DNA of 64,000 nt, from assembly GCF_024707105.1 (NCBI RefSeq), contig NZ_JANQAJ010000013.1, positions 248,001 through 312,000 on the forward strand, in the 5' to 3' direction. Source of the stretch: Devosia ginsengisoli. Its GTDB lineage: Bacteria > Pseudomonadota > Alphaproteobacteria > Rhizobiales > Devosiaceae. Under the pieces are notes generated by a model. That model saw only the letters and a list, made by a program, of their open reading frames with translations. It did no database searches and was not told the origin of the DNA. A program made the position numbers and the translations under genes. Shown here in pieces: positions 7,985 to 17,138 of this stretch. Position 1 is the first letter of the stretch. Each line of letters begins with the position of its first letter.

Positions 7985-8120
7985 AGGGGGTGCGGAGCCG
8001 GGGGCAGGCATGCCAATCTGGCATTGGTGACCTGGCGCATGGGCCGTTTTCAACCTTCAGCCCATGAAGCCGTTGCCTGTGATCGGGCGGGGATCTTGGG
8101 TTCCCCGCCCGTGATTTTTT
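7985..8120 (+). ncRNA. Candidate structured RNA (6S-like) ending in a strong hairpin
   Basis: There is no gene from 7976 to 8354. On the plus strand this part contains TTGGTGACC, a CATGGGC/GCCCATG hairpin (about 8038-8068), the sequence GAAGCC, and then a strong GGGCGGGGA/TCCCCGCCC stem (8085-8110) followed by T6 (8115-8120). No plus-strand CDS precedes this hairpin, so it may end a small RNA. The order GGTGA, hairpin, AAGCC, second hairpin resembles bacterial 6S RNA, which binds the housekeeping RNA polymerase. That likeness is by eye only; the 5' end is undefined. Confidence 0.35.
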
Positions 8121-8195
8121 GAAGGTTTGGGCACGATCCGTTGGCTAGGCGGGCGGCCCTTGTCATTTTGAACGGCCACATCGGTGCGTGTGGCT

Positions 8196-8327
8196 CACCC
8201 CACCCTCAATCCCTCCCCATCAAGGGGAGGGCGGCGCCAGATCGACCTTCAAGGATCATCTCGAATATCTTCCCGCCCAAGGAGCGAGCTTCCCTCCCCC
8301 TTGTGGGGAGGGAATGAGGGTGGGGGT
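8196..8327. repeat. Inverted pair of REP-like repeats, copies 2 and 3
   Basis: One arm (8196-8232) repeats the sequence at 5799. The other (8290-8327) is a diverged copy in the opposite orientation, TTCCCTCCCCCTTGTGGGG with GAGGGTGGGG. The pair forms a BIME-like palindrome between the GH3 and acs genes. Confidence 0.6.
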
Positions 8328-8354
8328 ATTTGGCCTGGATGCGGCTCCCGGAAC

Positions 8355-10298
8355 CTAGCGGTTCTGGCGGTTCTCGATCAGGTCGTTGACCACGGCCGGA
8401 TCGGCGAGCGTGGAGGTGTCGCCCAGCGAGCCGAAGTCGTTCTCGGCCACCTTGCGCAGGATGCGGCGCATGATCTTGCCGGAACGGGTCTTGGGCAGGC
8501 CCGGCGCCCACTGGATCAGGTCCGGCGTGGCAATGGGGCCGATTTCCTTACGGACCCAGGTCTTGAGCTCGGCCTTGAGGGCCTCGTCGCTGGCTTCGCC
8601 GGCCATCAGGGTGACATAGCAATAGATGCCCTGCCCCTTGACGTCGTGCGGATAGCCCACCACTGCGGCCTCGGAGACCTTGGGGTGGCTGACCAGCGCG
8701 CTTTCCACCTCGGCCGTGCCGAGGCGGTGGCCCGAGACGTTGAGCACGTCATCGACGCGGCCGGTGATCCAGTAATAGCCATCCTCGTCGCGGCGGCAGC
8801 CGTCGCCGGTGAAGTAATAGCCCTTGTACTGGGTGAAGTAGGTCTCGACGAACCTTTTGTGGTCGCCATAGACGCTGCGCATCTGGCCCGGCCAACTGTC
8901 CTTGATGGCCAGCACGCCCTCGGCCTTGGTCTCTTCCTGCACCACGCCTTCGGGCGACAGGACGACCGGCTGCACACCGAAGAAGGGCACGGTAGCCGAA
9001 CCGGGCTTGGTGGCAATGGCGCCGGGGAATGGCGCGATCATGTGGCCGCCGGTTTCGGTCTGCCACCAAGCATCGACGATCTCGCACCGGCCCTTGCCGA
9101 CATGTTCGTGATACCAGCGCCAGGCTTCCGGGTTGATGGGCTCGCCCACCGTACCTAGGAGGCGCAATGTCGGCATGTCGTATTTGTCGGCAAACTCGGC
9201 CCCTGCCCCCATCAGCGCACGGATCGCGGTGGGCGCGGTGTGGAACACGTTGACCTTGTGCTTTTCCACCACCTGCCAGAAGCGCGAGGCGTCCGGATAG
9301 CTCGGAATGCCCTCGAACATCAGCGTGGTGGCGCCATTGGCCAGCGGGCCATAGACGATATAGGTGTGGCCGGTGACCCAGCCCACATCGGCCGTGCACC
9401 AGAACACTTCGCCATCGCGATAGTCGAAGCTCAGTTCGTGGGTTAGCGAGCCCCAGAGCAGGTAGCCGCCGGTGGTATGCAGCACGCCCTTGGGCTTGCC
9501 GGTGGAACCGGACGTATAGAGGATGAACAGCGGGTCTTCGGCGCTCATCGGCTCGGGCGGGCAGTTCGCATCCACCTTGGCCACTTCGTCGTGATACCAG
9601 ACGTCGCGGCCCTCGACCATGTTCACCGGATTGCCGGTGACCTTGACCACGATGACGCGGTCGACGCCGCTGACCTTGGCCAGCGCATCATCGACATTCT
9701 TCTTGAGCGGCACGGTCTTGCCGCCACGGCGGCCTTCATCGGCCGTCAGGATGATGCTGGAACCGCAGTCGGAGACGCGGCCGGCAATCGAATCCGGCGA
9801 GAAGCCGCCAAAGATCACCGAGTGAACGGCACCGATGCGCGAACAGGCCAGCATGGCCACCGCGGTATCGATGATCATCGGCATATAGATGGTGACGCGG
9901 TCGCCCTTCCTGACGCCATTGGCCTTGAGCACATTGGCGAAACGGCAGACCCGGTCATGCAGCTCGCGATAGGTCACCTTGCTGTCGGTGCCGGGCGAGT
10001 CGCCTTCCCAGATGATGGCGGTCTGGTCGCCACGATCAGCCAGATGCCGGTCGAGACAGTTGTAGGAGACATTGAGAATGCCGTCCTCGAACCATTTGAT
10101 CGAAATATCCGGATAGGCAAAGCTGGTATTCTTGATCCTGGTCGGGAATTTCACCCAATCAAGGCGCTTGGCCTGCTCCGCCCAGAACCCGTTGGGGTCG
10201 CTGATCGAGCGCGCATACATCTCGTCATACTGGGCCTTGGTGGTCCGGGTGCGTGCGATCGCGGCCGCACTTGGCTGGAATACGAGCTGCTCGCTCAT
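8355..10298 (-). CDS. acs: Acetyl-CoA synthetase (AMP-forming)
   Basis: 647 residues, the usual Acs length. The enzyme activates acetate with ATP to acetyl-AMP and then acetyl-CoA in the cytoplasm. Visible motifs are the P-loop-like [11 protein letters not shown], the adenylate-binding WWQTETGG, the hinge [21 protein letters not shown], and the acetylatable lysine in [11 protein letters not shown] (about K608), the target of Pat/CobB control. The start is an ATG with AGGGAGGA just upstream. The gene is monocistronic, bounded by a repeat region downstream and a divergent GNAT-like gene upstream. Confidence 0.98.
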   Translation of the reverse strand: MSEQLVFQPSAAAIARTRTTKAQYDEMYARSISDPNGFWAEQAKRLDWVKFPTRIKNTSFAYPDISIKWFEDGILNVSYNCLDRHLADRGDQTAIIWEGDSPGTDSKVTYRELHDRVCRFANVLKANGVRKGDRVTIYMPMIIDTAVAMLACSRIGAVHSVIFGGFSPDSIAGRVSDCGSSIILTADEGRRGGKTVPLKKNVDDALAKVSGVDRVIVVKVTGNPVNMVEGRDVWYHDEVAKVDANCPPEPMSAEDPLFILYTSGSTGKPKGVLHTTGGYLLWGSLTHELSFDYRDGEVFWCTADVGWVTGHTYIVYGPLANGATTLMFEGIPSYPDASRFWQVVEKHKVNVFHTAPTAIRALMGAGAEFADKYDMPTLRLLGTVGEPINPEAWRWYHEHVGKGRCEIVDAWWQTETGGHMIAPFPGAIATKPGSATVPFFGVQPVVLSPEGVVQEETKAEGVLAIKDSWPGQMRSVYGDHKRFVETYFTQYKGYYFTGDGCRRDEDGYYWITGRVDDVLNVSGHRLGTAEVESALVSHPKVSEAAVVGYPHDVKGQGIYCYVTLMAGEASDEALKAELKTWVRKEIGPIATPDLIQWAPGLPKTRSGKIMRRILRKVAENDFGSLGDTSTLADPAVVNDLIENRQNR

Positions 10299-10476
10299 AC
10301 TATCCTCCCTTGTCTCTCCCTGACCCCGTTCTAATGACCCACCCCGCCCCCGGCAAGGCCTTGACTCTGCGACTTAATGGGTAGCGCACAGACTACCGCC
10401 CATTAACTGCATCCGGCCTAGGATGCTTCCGCGCCGGTCGGGTTTTGCCGGGACCGGACGCAAAGGGAGTGCCATC

Positions 10477-11037
10477 ATGGCCGAGATGACCATTCGGGCC
10501 GCCGGGCCGGCCGATATCGACCTGGTCCACCGCGAACTGATGGACGTGATCGCCACGTCCCCATATTACAGCGACCGCTTCAAGGCCCACGAAATGGGCC
10601 GGCTGAACAAGAATTTCCTGCGCACCCTGCTGGCGCTCGACCCCTGGCACATCATGATCATGTGCGCTGACGGCGAGGCGGGCGGCGCCATGGTTTCCGG
10701 TCCCGAATGCGGCGCCATCTTCCGCTATTGGGGCTGGGTCTTTCCCAGCCATCGCCAGACCAAGCTGGGCATGTTCGCCATGCGCGCCTTCGACGAGCAC
10801 TGGGACAATGGCCGCTTCCACAAGGCCTATACATTCGTGCGGCCGGAAAACGAGGTCACGCGCCTGCTGCTCAAGCGCTATGGCTACAAGGAAACCTGCC
10901 TGCTCGAAAAGCACATCTTCGGGCAGGATTACCTGCTGATCGAAAAGCCCTATACCAAGGTCACAGACGATTATGACAGCGGCGCCAATATCGGCCGGCT
11001 CGGCCTGCTGAAGCGGAAACTGGGACTGGCAGGCTAA
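10477..11037 (+). CDS. GNAT-like acetyltransferase
   Basis: 186 residues from the ATG at 10477, with AAAGGGAG upstream; the frame is open further 5' but without supporting signals. The start MTIRAAGPADIDLVHREL and the SHRQTKLGMFAMRAFDEHWDNGRF / LLLKRYGYKE segments suggest a diverged GNAT fold, though the acetyl-CoA loop (Q/RxxGxG/A) is poorly conserved. Substrate unknown. It is convergent with the flippase gene, and a repeat element separates the two stop codons. Confidence 0.7.
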   Translation: MAEMTIRAAGPADIDLVHRELMDVIATSPYYSDRFKAHEMGRLNKNFLRTLLALDPWHIMIMCADGEAGGAMVSGPECGAIFRYWGWVFPSHRQTKLGMFAMRAFDEHWDNGRFHKAYTFVRPENEVTRLLLKRYGYKETCLLEKHIFGQDYLLIEKPYTKVTDDYDSGANIGRLGLLKRKLGLAG

Positions 11038-11055
11038 CCTGGTGCTTTGAAAGTA

Positions 11056-11146
11056 GACCTCATCCTGAGCTTGTCGAAGGACGAGGTCGTGGCAAGCAAG
11101 CCTCCACTCGCCCGACCTCGTGGTTCGACAAGCTCACCATGAGGTC
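11056..11146. repeat. TGAGCTTGTCGAA-type interspersed repeat, paired copy A
   Basis: Two inverted arms, CTGAGCTTGTCGAAGGACGA and TCGTGGTTCGACAAGCTCAC, surround a short GC-rich centre and end in CATGAGGT. The same unit recurs at 17032, 51966 and 63096. It lies between convergent genes and the last bases just reach the flippase stop. Confidence 0.75.
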
Positions 11147-11147
11147 T

Positions 11148-12473
11148 CTATTCCGCCGGCACGGCCGCGGCGCGGCGGGCGCGGAACCACTGCATAATCG
11201 AGACATCGAGTTTGGCGGTGCGCAAAGCCACCCACCACAGCCCCACCGACCAGATGGTGATGGCTATGATGGCCGAAAGTGCCGCGCCCATCAGCCCGAA
11301 CGAGGGCACCAGCAGCCAGTTGCACAGCACCAGCGTGACCACGCCCATGCCCACCGAAGGCAGGCTGGCATAGGGGCGGTCGTGAATGGACAGGACCAGC
11401 GAGGCCGGCCCCATGACCGATCGCACGACCAGCGCCAGCGACAGCACCGCCAGCGGCGCAGCACCGGCCGAAAAACTCGGGCCGAACAGCATCAGCGCGA
11501 ACGGCCCGGCAACGGCTATGCCGGCGAACAGCACGACCGAAATGATGCTGGCGACGAAATTGGCATCACCCACCTTGCGCTTGAACGCCTCGCGGTCCGC
11601 ATTGGCCTCGCTTTCGAACATGTCGGGCAGCGTGACCGCATAGACGGCCGAGACGGCGAAGGAGGTCAGCGCGAAAATACGGGTGCAGATGCCGAAGATC
11701 GCCAGTTCCTCGCGGCTGAGGGCATGGCTCAGCAGCAGCAGGTCGATATCGAAGAAGAAATCCGTGGCCAGCGAGATCAGCACCCATGGCAGGGCGAAAC
11801 GCCACCAGCGCGCGGCCTCGACCGGGCGTTGCGGGGCCGTATCGGGAATGCGGTTCAGCGAGGTCACGACGAAGGCGAAATGCACCAGCGCGATCACCAC
11901 ATAGCCGGCCGCCACGAGCCACAGCATCGCCGAAAAGCCTTCCACCGGCACGGCGAAGCCCATGGTGACAAGGAAGGCGGCGATGACGACGATGGGACGG
12001 AACATCGTATCGGCGAAAAAGCCGGCAAACGGCCGCTTGAGCCCGACCAACAGCGCGCCGTTGACATAGACCATGGCCGTGGCGAAGGCGAGCAAAGCCA
12101 CCGGAATGAAATGGTCGGCCAGCACGCTGCCGCCCTGTCCCAGCATGTCCAGCAGCGGATGGCCCAGCAGCAGGATCAGTGCGAGCGTGGCGACGACATG
12201 GCCATAGGCGCGGGCAATGAAGGTGATGAACTGCCGGCGCTCACCGCGCGCCCGGTATTCGGCGGCGAAATAGGTGCCGACGGTGTGGAAGCCCAGCGGC
12301 ATGACCACGGCGATCAGGTTCACCGTGGCGATGATGAGCAGATATTCCCCAAGCAGCTCGGGGCCCCAGATCCGCGCGATCAGCGCCTGGACCAGGAAGA
12401 TGAGCCCGGCGCCCGCCAGCCGTGCGCCGAAAATGACTGATGACTGCGATGCAAGGCGGCGATGCAGGCTCAT
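11148..12473 (-). CDS. Polysaccharide/lipid flippase (Wzx/MOP superfamily)
   Basis: 441 residues with about 12 hydrophobic segments. The opening SVIFGARLAGAGLIFLVQALIARIWGPELLGEYLLIIATVNLI is the standard oligosaccharide flippase N-terminus, and a second half begins near residue 230. Flippases move lipid-linked sugars or precursors across the inner membrane. Its ATG overlaps the stop of the FemAB-like gene by 4 bp (ATGA), so the two are translationally coupled and likely serve one envelope pathway. No glycosyltransferases are adjacent, so the cargo is unknown. Confidence 0.85.
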   Translation of the reverse strand: MSLHRRLASQSSVIFGARLAGAGLIFLVQALIARIWGPELLGEYLLIIATVNLIAVVMPLGFHTVGTYFAAEYRARGERRQFITFIARAYGHVVATLALILLLGHPLLDMLGQGGSVLADHFIPVALLAFATAMVYVNGALLVGLKRPFAGFFADTMFRPIVVIAAFLVTMGFAVPVEGFSAMLWLVAAGYVVIALVHFAFVVTSLNRIPDTAPQRPVEAARWWRFALPWVLISLATDFFFDIDLLLLSHALSREELAIFGICTRIFALTSFAVSAVYAVTLPDMFESEANADREAFKRKVGDANFVASIISVVLFAGIAVAGPFALMLFGPSFSAGAAPLAVLSLALVVRSVMGPASLVLSIHDRPYASLPSVGMGVVTLVLCNWLLVPSFGLMGAALSAIIAITIWSVGLWWVALRTAKLDVSIMQWFRARRAAAVPAE

Positions 12474-13648
12474 TCCCCCGCCTCGTCGCGCCCCGGTCTG
12501 GTCTGGGTCGCCTTGGTCTTGGGATTGCGCCAGCCATCGACGGTACGGCGCACGGCGTGGAGCGCGTCGCGAAGGGCAAAGGCGCCGGTGCCGAGCAGCA
12601 GGGCCAATGGCCGGCTGGCATAGTTGGCGACAGGGGGCACGGGCTGAATGACGCCGGCCTCGCCCACCATGCCCTTCTTGAACTGGTGCAGGCCCTGGAA
12701 CCCGTCGGTGCCACCCAGGTCGTACCAGGTGGCCCTGGTATTGTCGCGCAGCCAGCGGATGACGTGCCAGTGCATGAAATAGCCGGCGCGCAGGGGCAGC
12801 GCCTTGTCGTTGGTGGCGCCATAGAGATAGACGGCCCGGTCGCCCGCCTTGAAGATCAGCGCGCCGGCGACCAGTTCGCCCTCGTGGCGCACGAAGAACA
12901 GTTCGGGCCGCAAAGCCGGCACGTCGACGGCCATGAGCGCCGGCACGGTTTCATAGGCCGAGTGGTCGGCGAACTGCTTGCGGTCGGTCATGGCGGCATA
13001 GAGCGTGTCGAAATCGGCGATGCGCGCGGGGTCGGCATGTTCGAAGCTGAGCCCGGCCTTTTCCGACTTGTTGAGCTGGCGCCGCCAGGTCTGGTTGAAG
13101 CTCTTGCGCTGTTCTTCGTCGCTGAGGCGCAGGTTGACGATATAGCGCGCGGGAAAGCCCAGTTCGGACCCGCGCTTGAAGCCGCGCGCCACTAGCCGCT
13201 CATATTCGCGATTGACCGGATGGATCGACGCGCGCGGCAGCACCGACAGCATCTGGCCGCGCTCATGGGCATATTCGGCCACCATGGCCTCGACCATGCC
13301 GGCATGAATGGCATCGGCATCGGGGCGCGAAACGTCCTTCAGCATCGGGGCCCATTTCGAGACGGCGATGCGCGCCAGCCCGAGCGGAAGCGACTGCACC
13401 ATGATCAGCGCGCCGCCGACGACTTCGCCATCGAGCAGGAACAGCATGGGCTCCTGCTTGACCGAGGGCCAGCGCGTCGCCGCGAAAGCATGCATCTGCT
13501 CCTGGCAGACCTCGTCGAATCCGGCAATGGTCCGGTCCCACTCGGCGCCATCGACAATGCGGGTCTGCAGCCGGCGCACGGCAATGCCGCTGGTGCGCTC
13601 CGCCTTATGGCTGGCGTCGGATGCCAGCCGATCAGCGATAAAGGACAT
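12470..13648 (-). CDS. FemAB/BioF2-like GNAT-fold transferase
   Basis: 392 residues with two tandem GNAT-like halves, as in FemAB and lipid II:amino acid transferases. The C-terminal half contains FNQTWRRQLNKSEKAGLSFEHA, LFFVRHEGELVAGALIFKAGDRAVYLYGATND and WYDLGGTDGFQGLHQFKKGMVG, the motif set of FemAB-related envelope proteins. Members move an aminoacyl or acyl group onto a lipid-linked precursor at the inner membrane face. It is first in a two-gene unit with the flippase, ending in a 4-bp overlap. Amino acid and acceptor are unknown. Confidence 0.82.
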   Translation of the reverse strand: MSFIADRLASDASHKAERTSGIAVRRLQTRIVDGAEWDRTIAGFDEVCQEQMHAFAATRWPSVKQEPMLFLLDGEVVGGALIMVQSLPLGLARIAVSKWAPMLKDVSRPDADAIHAGMVEAMVAEYAHERGQMLSVLPRASIHPVNREYERLVARGFKRGSELGFPARYIVNLRLSDEEQRKSFNQTWRRQLNKSEKAGLSFEHADPARIADFDTLYAAMTDRKQFADHSAYETVPALMAVDVPALRPELFFVRHEGELVAGALIFKAGDRAVYLYGATNDKALPLRAGYFMHWHVIRWLRDNTRATWYDLGGTDGFQGLHQFKKGMVGEAGVIQPVPPVANYASRPLALLLGTGAFALRDALHAVRRTVDGWRNPKTKATQTRPGRDEAGE

Positions 13649-13760
13649 TGTGGCTACTTCCCGCTCATATGACTTGAGCGGAAAGCTAGACCTGGCAGGT
13701 GAGCAAATCCCTATTGCGGCACGACAAATGCCGCAAACCTCGCTCCGTGGTTACCAAAGG

Positions 13761-14465
13761 CTAATGGGCAACCGCAGCAGCAGCACCGACGGCATGCGGC
13801 GTATAGACGAAGGGAATTTCCGGGATGGCGACGAAGGCGCCAAGCCCTTCGAGCGTCATGCGGAGGGCCACGAACAGGATGATCAGCAGGCCGACCCAGG
13901 CGATCCAGCGATGCTTGTGCAGCAGGCCGGCGATGAAAGTGGCGGCAACGCCCATCATCACCACCGACAGCGCCAGACCGATGATCAGCGCCTCGAAATG
14001 GTGCTGCGCCGCGCCGGCCACGGCCAGCACGTTGTCGAGCGACATGGAAACGTCGGCAATGATGATCTGGATGACGGCCTGGCGCAGGGTCTTGCGTGGC
14101 GCCTTGCCGGCCACCGTGCCATCGGCGTTCTTGTCGGTATCTTCGAGCGCTTCCTGCGCCTCGTGCTCGTCGGCCTGCGAAACGGTAAGCTCGCGGAACA
14201 TCTTCCAGCACACATAGAGCAGCAGCACGCCGCCGGCGATGAGCAGCCCGCCGCCGAGCGAGAGAAGCTGGGTGGTGATGAGCGCGAAGAAGATGCGCAG
14301 CAGCGTCGCCGCGAGAATGCCGATGAGGATCGCCTTGCGGCGCACGTCCGAGGCAAGCCCCGCTGCGGCCAGGCCGATCACGACAGCATTGTCGCCAGCC
14401 AGAACCAGGTCGATAAGAATGACCTGAACGAGCGAGCTCAGGAAACTCGGGTCAATGCCGAACAT
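13761..14465 (-). CDS. TerC family integral membrane protein (YjbE-like)
   Basis: 234 residues from the ATG at 14465, with GAGGATAT upstream; longer in-frame versions lack a signal. The TerC repeat appears twice: VILIDLVLAGDNAVVIGLAAAGL near the N-terminus and IADVSMSLDNVLAVAGAA in the middle, each with an Asp-Asn pair in a membrane helix, split by a charged loop rich in Glu/Asp (about residues 75-105). TerC proteins are linked to tellurite resistance and to manganese or calcium export. No riboswitch is seen upstream. Monocistronic. Confidence 0.92.
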   Translation of the reverse strand: MFGIDPSFLSSLVQVILIDLVLAGDNAVVIGLAAAGLASDVRRKAILIGILAATLLRIFFALITTQLLSLGGGLLIAGGVLLLYVCWKMFRELTVSQADEHEAQEALEDTDKNADGTVAGKAPRKTLRQAVIQIIIADVSMSLDNVLAVAGAAQHHFEALIIGLALSVVMMGVAATFIAGLLHKHRWIAWVGLLIILFVALRMTLEGLGAFVAIPEIPFVYTPHAVGAAAAVAH

Positions 14466-14615
14466 GGGTGGGATATCCTCAGGCGGGTAAGCAATGATCC
14501 GCCTATACCCCCTCACCCGGGACTGCAAGCGAAACACGACAGGGACCGACCAAAGTCTGAGGATTCCGGCCAAAGGCGCACGATGCCGACAGGTTGATGA
14601 CAGACAGATACGGCT

Positions 14616-14999
14616 TCAGGGCGTTATGTGCGTGCCGTTCGCGTCGAAGCTGGCCAGGTAATCGATAAGGGTGTCGATCTCGGCGCGGTCGGTCATGCCG
14701 GCAAACGCCATGCTGGTGCCGGGCAGGAAATGCTTCGGCAGCTTGAGAAAGCGCGTCAGGGTTTGACGGTTCCACTCCACCCCGCTGTCCCGCGCCGCCA
14801 GCATGGCCTGCGAATAATTGTAATCGTCGAGGCTCCCCAACGGACGCCCCACGACACCGTTGAGCCGTGGCCCGACCTTGTTGACGGCATCTTCGCCGAT
14901 CGCATGGCAGGCCAGGCATTTGTTGAACACCGAAGGCGCTTCCTGCGCCACCACAGGCATGACCATGAGGCACAGAGCCGAAACCAGCAGGAACCGCAT
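14616..14999 (-). CDS. Class I cytochrome c, periplasmic
   Basis: 127 residues from the ATG at 14999, after GGGAGGGG. A signal peptide (MRFLLVSALCLMVMPVVAQ) is followed by the haem site CLACH and the distal ligand region PGTSMAFAG, giving a single-haem c550/c2-type electron carrier. In the periplasm it would shuttle electrons between quinol-oxidising complexes and terminal acceptors. It stands alone, so the partner is not evident. Confidence 0.93.
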   Translation of the reverse strand: MRFLLVSALCLMVMPVVAQEAPSVFNKCLACHAIGEDAVNKVGPRLNGVVGRPLGSLDDYNYSQAMLAARDSGVEWNRQTLTRFLKLPKHFLPGTSMAFAGMTDRAEIDTLIDYLASFDANGTHITP

Positions 15000-15109
15000 T
15001 GTCCCCTCCCGTCCACGACGAGTGGTCAATGTGCCGTAAATCGCGGGAATTGGCGATAGGCAAACCGAAGCGGGCCTGCCTGCAAACCATGCTTATGAAT
15101 GAGGAACTT

Positions 15110-15185
15110 TGGTGGGCGAGCACGGATTCGAACCGTGGACCCGACGATTAAGAGTCGTCTGCTCTACCAGCTGAGCTACTCGCCC
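15110..15185 (-). tRNA. tRNA-Lys (anticodon CTT)
   Basis: A complete 76-nt cloverleaf on the minus strand. The acceptor stem is GGGCGAG/CTCGCCC, the D-arm contains TAGCTCAGCTGGTAGAGC, and the anticodon arm GACGA-CTCTTAA-TCGTC gives anticodon CTT (codon AAG). The T-arm has GGTTCGAATCC, and an encoded CCA follows the A discriminator. It reads AAG, the main lysine codon of this GC-rich genome. Confidence 0.97.
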
Positions 15186-15350
15186 CAATGCCGGAGCTTC
15201 CAAAGTGGCGCCTCTCTAGCAAAGTGATTCCGTGCTGTCCAGCACCCGCCAGCACTTTCCTTGCATGGATTGTCACGAGAGTGTCACGGGCGGCAGACCC
15301 GTTGAGGAGCCGGTGGCGCCGGCGGAAATCCGGCCAGCGCCACGGATGGA

Positions 15351-15557
15351 TCAATCGAAATTGGCCTGGCGCTCGCGGAAACTTGCGAAATCCAGAACAT
15401 TGCTGGGCCTGGATGCCGGCTCCTGCCGGGTTTCATCCATGAGGGTGATGGTCCGTTCGATGATATAGCGCAACTGACGCGAGCGACTGTCAACGCCCTG
15501 CAGGATCGTCGCGGCGCGCTGCAGGTGATCTCGGGCGAGAACGTAGGTGGGCGGCAT
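15351..15557 (-). CDS. Small conserved-looking protein of unknown function
   Basis: 68 residues, predicted soluble and largely helical: MPPTYVLARDHLQRAATILQ then a polar tail ending NVLDFASFRERQANFD. The ATG at 15557 has AAAGGAGC at ideal distance, which supports translation even though the frame is open further 5'. No family is recognised. It lies just upstream of tRNA-Lys on the same strand. Confidence 0.6.
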   Translation of the reverse strand: MPPTYVLARDHLQRAATILQGVDSRSRQLRYIIERTITLMDETRQEPASRPSNVLDFASFRERQANFD

Positions 15558-15921
15558 GGCACGAAGCTCCTTTGAGGAATCAGATTTTTGGGAGCGCCAG
15601 GGAGGTGACGCGAGCCAAAGGTGCGCGCGCATGCCTTCCTCAAACTTGCCAGAACGCCCGGCTTTTGATTCAAAAACGACCGATTGCGCAGCCTGCCGGA
15701 GAGGCCTTGTTTCCGTAGGCATGGAGCGTCGCGAGCACTGGGGGCGGCCTGTGTAAAAACCTGCCCCAATTCCGTCGCGATTGGCGAAGCGGCCCGAAAG
15801 CGGCAGAATCAGGGCGGAATTTGCGGGCCTGGCCAGAGAATCGCGTGCGCGTTTGAATCGCTTTCCGGCAGGTCGAGGGCTTGGCTAGGATGGCCCGGCC
15901 AAGAACAGCGAGTCGCAGCCC
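15558..15921. other. Intergenic region without recognised genes
   Basis: 364 bp between two divergent genes. It must contain both promoters. No repeat, hairpin with T-run, or convincing ORF with a Shine-Dalgarno sequence was found. Confidence 0.5.
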
Positions 15922-17028
15922 GTGCCCCGTCCAACCCTGTCGCCCATTGCCGCCGGCCTCGACGAAACCGTGCCCTTTGTCGGCCCCGAGGCCATCGTCC
16001 GGCAAAGCGGCGTGCCGCTGCGCGCGAGAATCGGCGCCAATGAAAGCCAGTTCGGTCCCGCCCCTTCCGTTCTCGCCGCCATGGCGGCGGCGGCCCGCGA
16101 GAGCTGGCATTACGGGGACCCGGAAAACCACGATCTGCGCGCCGCCATAGCCGACCATCTCGGCATTGCCTTCGCCAATGTGATGCCCGGCGAGGGCGTG
16201 GACGCGATCCTGGGCATGGCCGTGCGCCTGTTCGCGGCACCCGGCAGCACGGTGGTCACCTCGCTGGGCGGCTATCCCACCTTCAACTACCACATCCACG
16301 GCTATGGCGCGCAGATGCATACCGTGCCCTATATCGGGGACCGCGAGGATATCGACGGCCTGGCCCGTGCCGCGCGAGAGACGCAGGCGGCGATGGTGTA
16401 TCTTGCCAATCCCGATAATCCGATGGGTAGCTGGTGGGACGCCGCCTCGGTAGAGCGGTTCATATCAGCCGTACCCGACACAACGATGATCGTGCTCGAC
16501 GAGGCCTATGGCGAATTCGCGCCATCAGGCACGCTGCCACCGCTCGACATGGAGCGGCCGAACCTGCTGCGCATGCGCACCTTTTCCAAGGCCTATGGCC
16601 TGGCTGGTGCCCGCGTCGGCTACGTCTTCGGCGAAGCGCGCAACATTTCGGCCTTCAACCGCATCCGCAACCATTTCGGCATCAGCAATGTGGCGCAGGC
16701 GGCTGGCATCGCGGCACTGGCCGATGGCGCCTTCCTGCAGCAGTCGCTGGCCGAAATCCGGCGCTCGCTGGACGATACTGCCGCCATCGTGCGGCGGCAC
16801 GGATTGATGCCGCTGCCGACGGCGACCAATTTCGTGGCAGTCGATTGCGGCCGCGACGGTCCCTACGCACAGGCCATTCTCGATGGCTTGGCGGCGCGGG
16901 GCGTCTTCGTGCGCAAGCCGGTGGTGGCGGGACTCAATCGCTGCATCAGGATCAGCGCCGGAACCGATGCCGACCGGGCCTTGCTCGACCAGGCGCTGGG
17001 CGAGGTGGTGGCGGAGTTGGCCCGGTAG
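15922..17028 (+). CDS. Histidinol-phosphate aminotransferase-like PLP enzyme
   Basis: 368 residues, GTG start. Fold type I class II aminotransferase: RIGANESQFGPAP and the YGDPENHDLRAAIADHLG signature, the cofactor region YLANPDNPMGSWW, the Asp-Tyr pair in VLDEAYGEF, and the Schiff-base lysine in TFSKAYGLAGARVGY (about K223). The C-terminal Arg in LNRCIRISAGT binds the substrate carboxylate. HisC-like enzymes outside his operons often act on other amino acids, so the exact role is open. A repeat element follows directly. Confidence 0.88.
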   Translation: MPRPTLSPIAAGLDETVPFVGPEAIVRQSGVPLRARIGANESQFGPAPSVLAAMAAAARESWHYGDPENHDLRAAIADHLGIAFANVMPGEGVDAILGMAVRLFAAPGSTVVTSLGGYPTFNYHIHGYGAQMHTVPYIGDREDIDGLARAARETQAAMVYLANPDNPMGSWWDAASVERFISAVPDTTMIVLDEAYGEFAPSGTLPPLDMERPNLLRMRTFSKAYGLAGARVGYVFGEARNISAFNRIRNHFGISNVAQAAGIAALADGAFLQQSLAEIRRSLDDTAAIVRRHGLMPLPTATNFVAVDCGRDGPYAQAILDGLAARGVFVRKPVVAGLNRCIRISAGTDADRALLDQALGEVVAELAR

Positions 17029-17031
17029 CCC

Positions 17032-17114
17032 CCATGATGAGCCTGTCGAACCATGAGGCGTGGCACGATGGCTCCACTCGCTCGACCTCGTGGTTCGACA
17101 AGCTCACCATGAAG
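17032..17114. repeat. TGAGCTTGTCGAA-type interspersed repeat, paired copy B
   Basis: Two inverted arms, GATGAGCCTGTCGAACCATG and TCGTGGTTCGACAAGCTCAC, lie between the convergent aminotransferase and phosphatase-family genes. Same family as copies at 11056, 51966 and 63096. Confidence 0.75.
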
Positions 17115-17138
17115 TCAATTCCCATCGCGCCGACGTTC

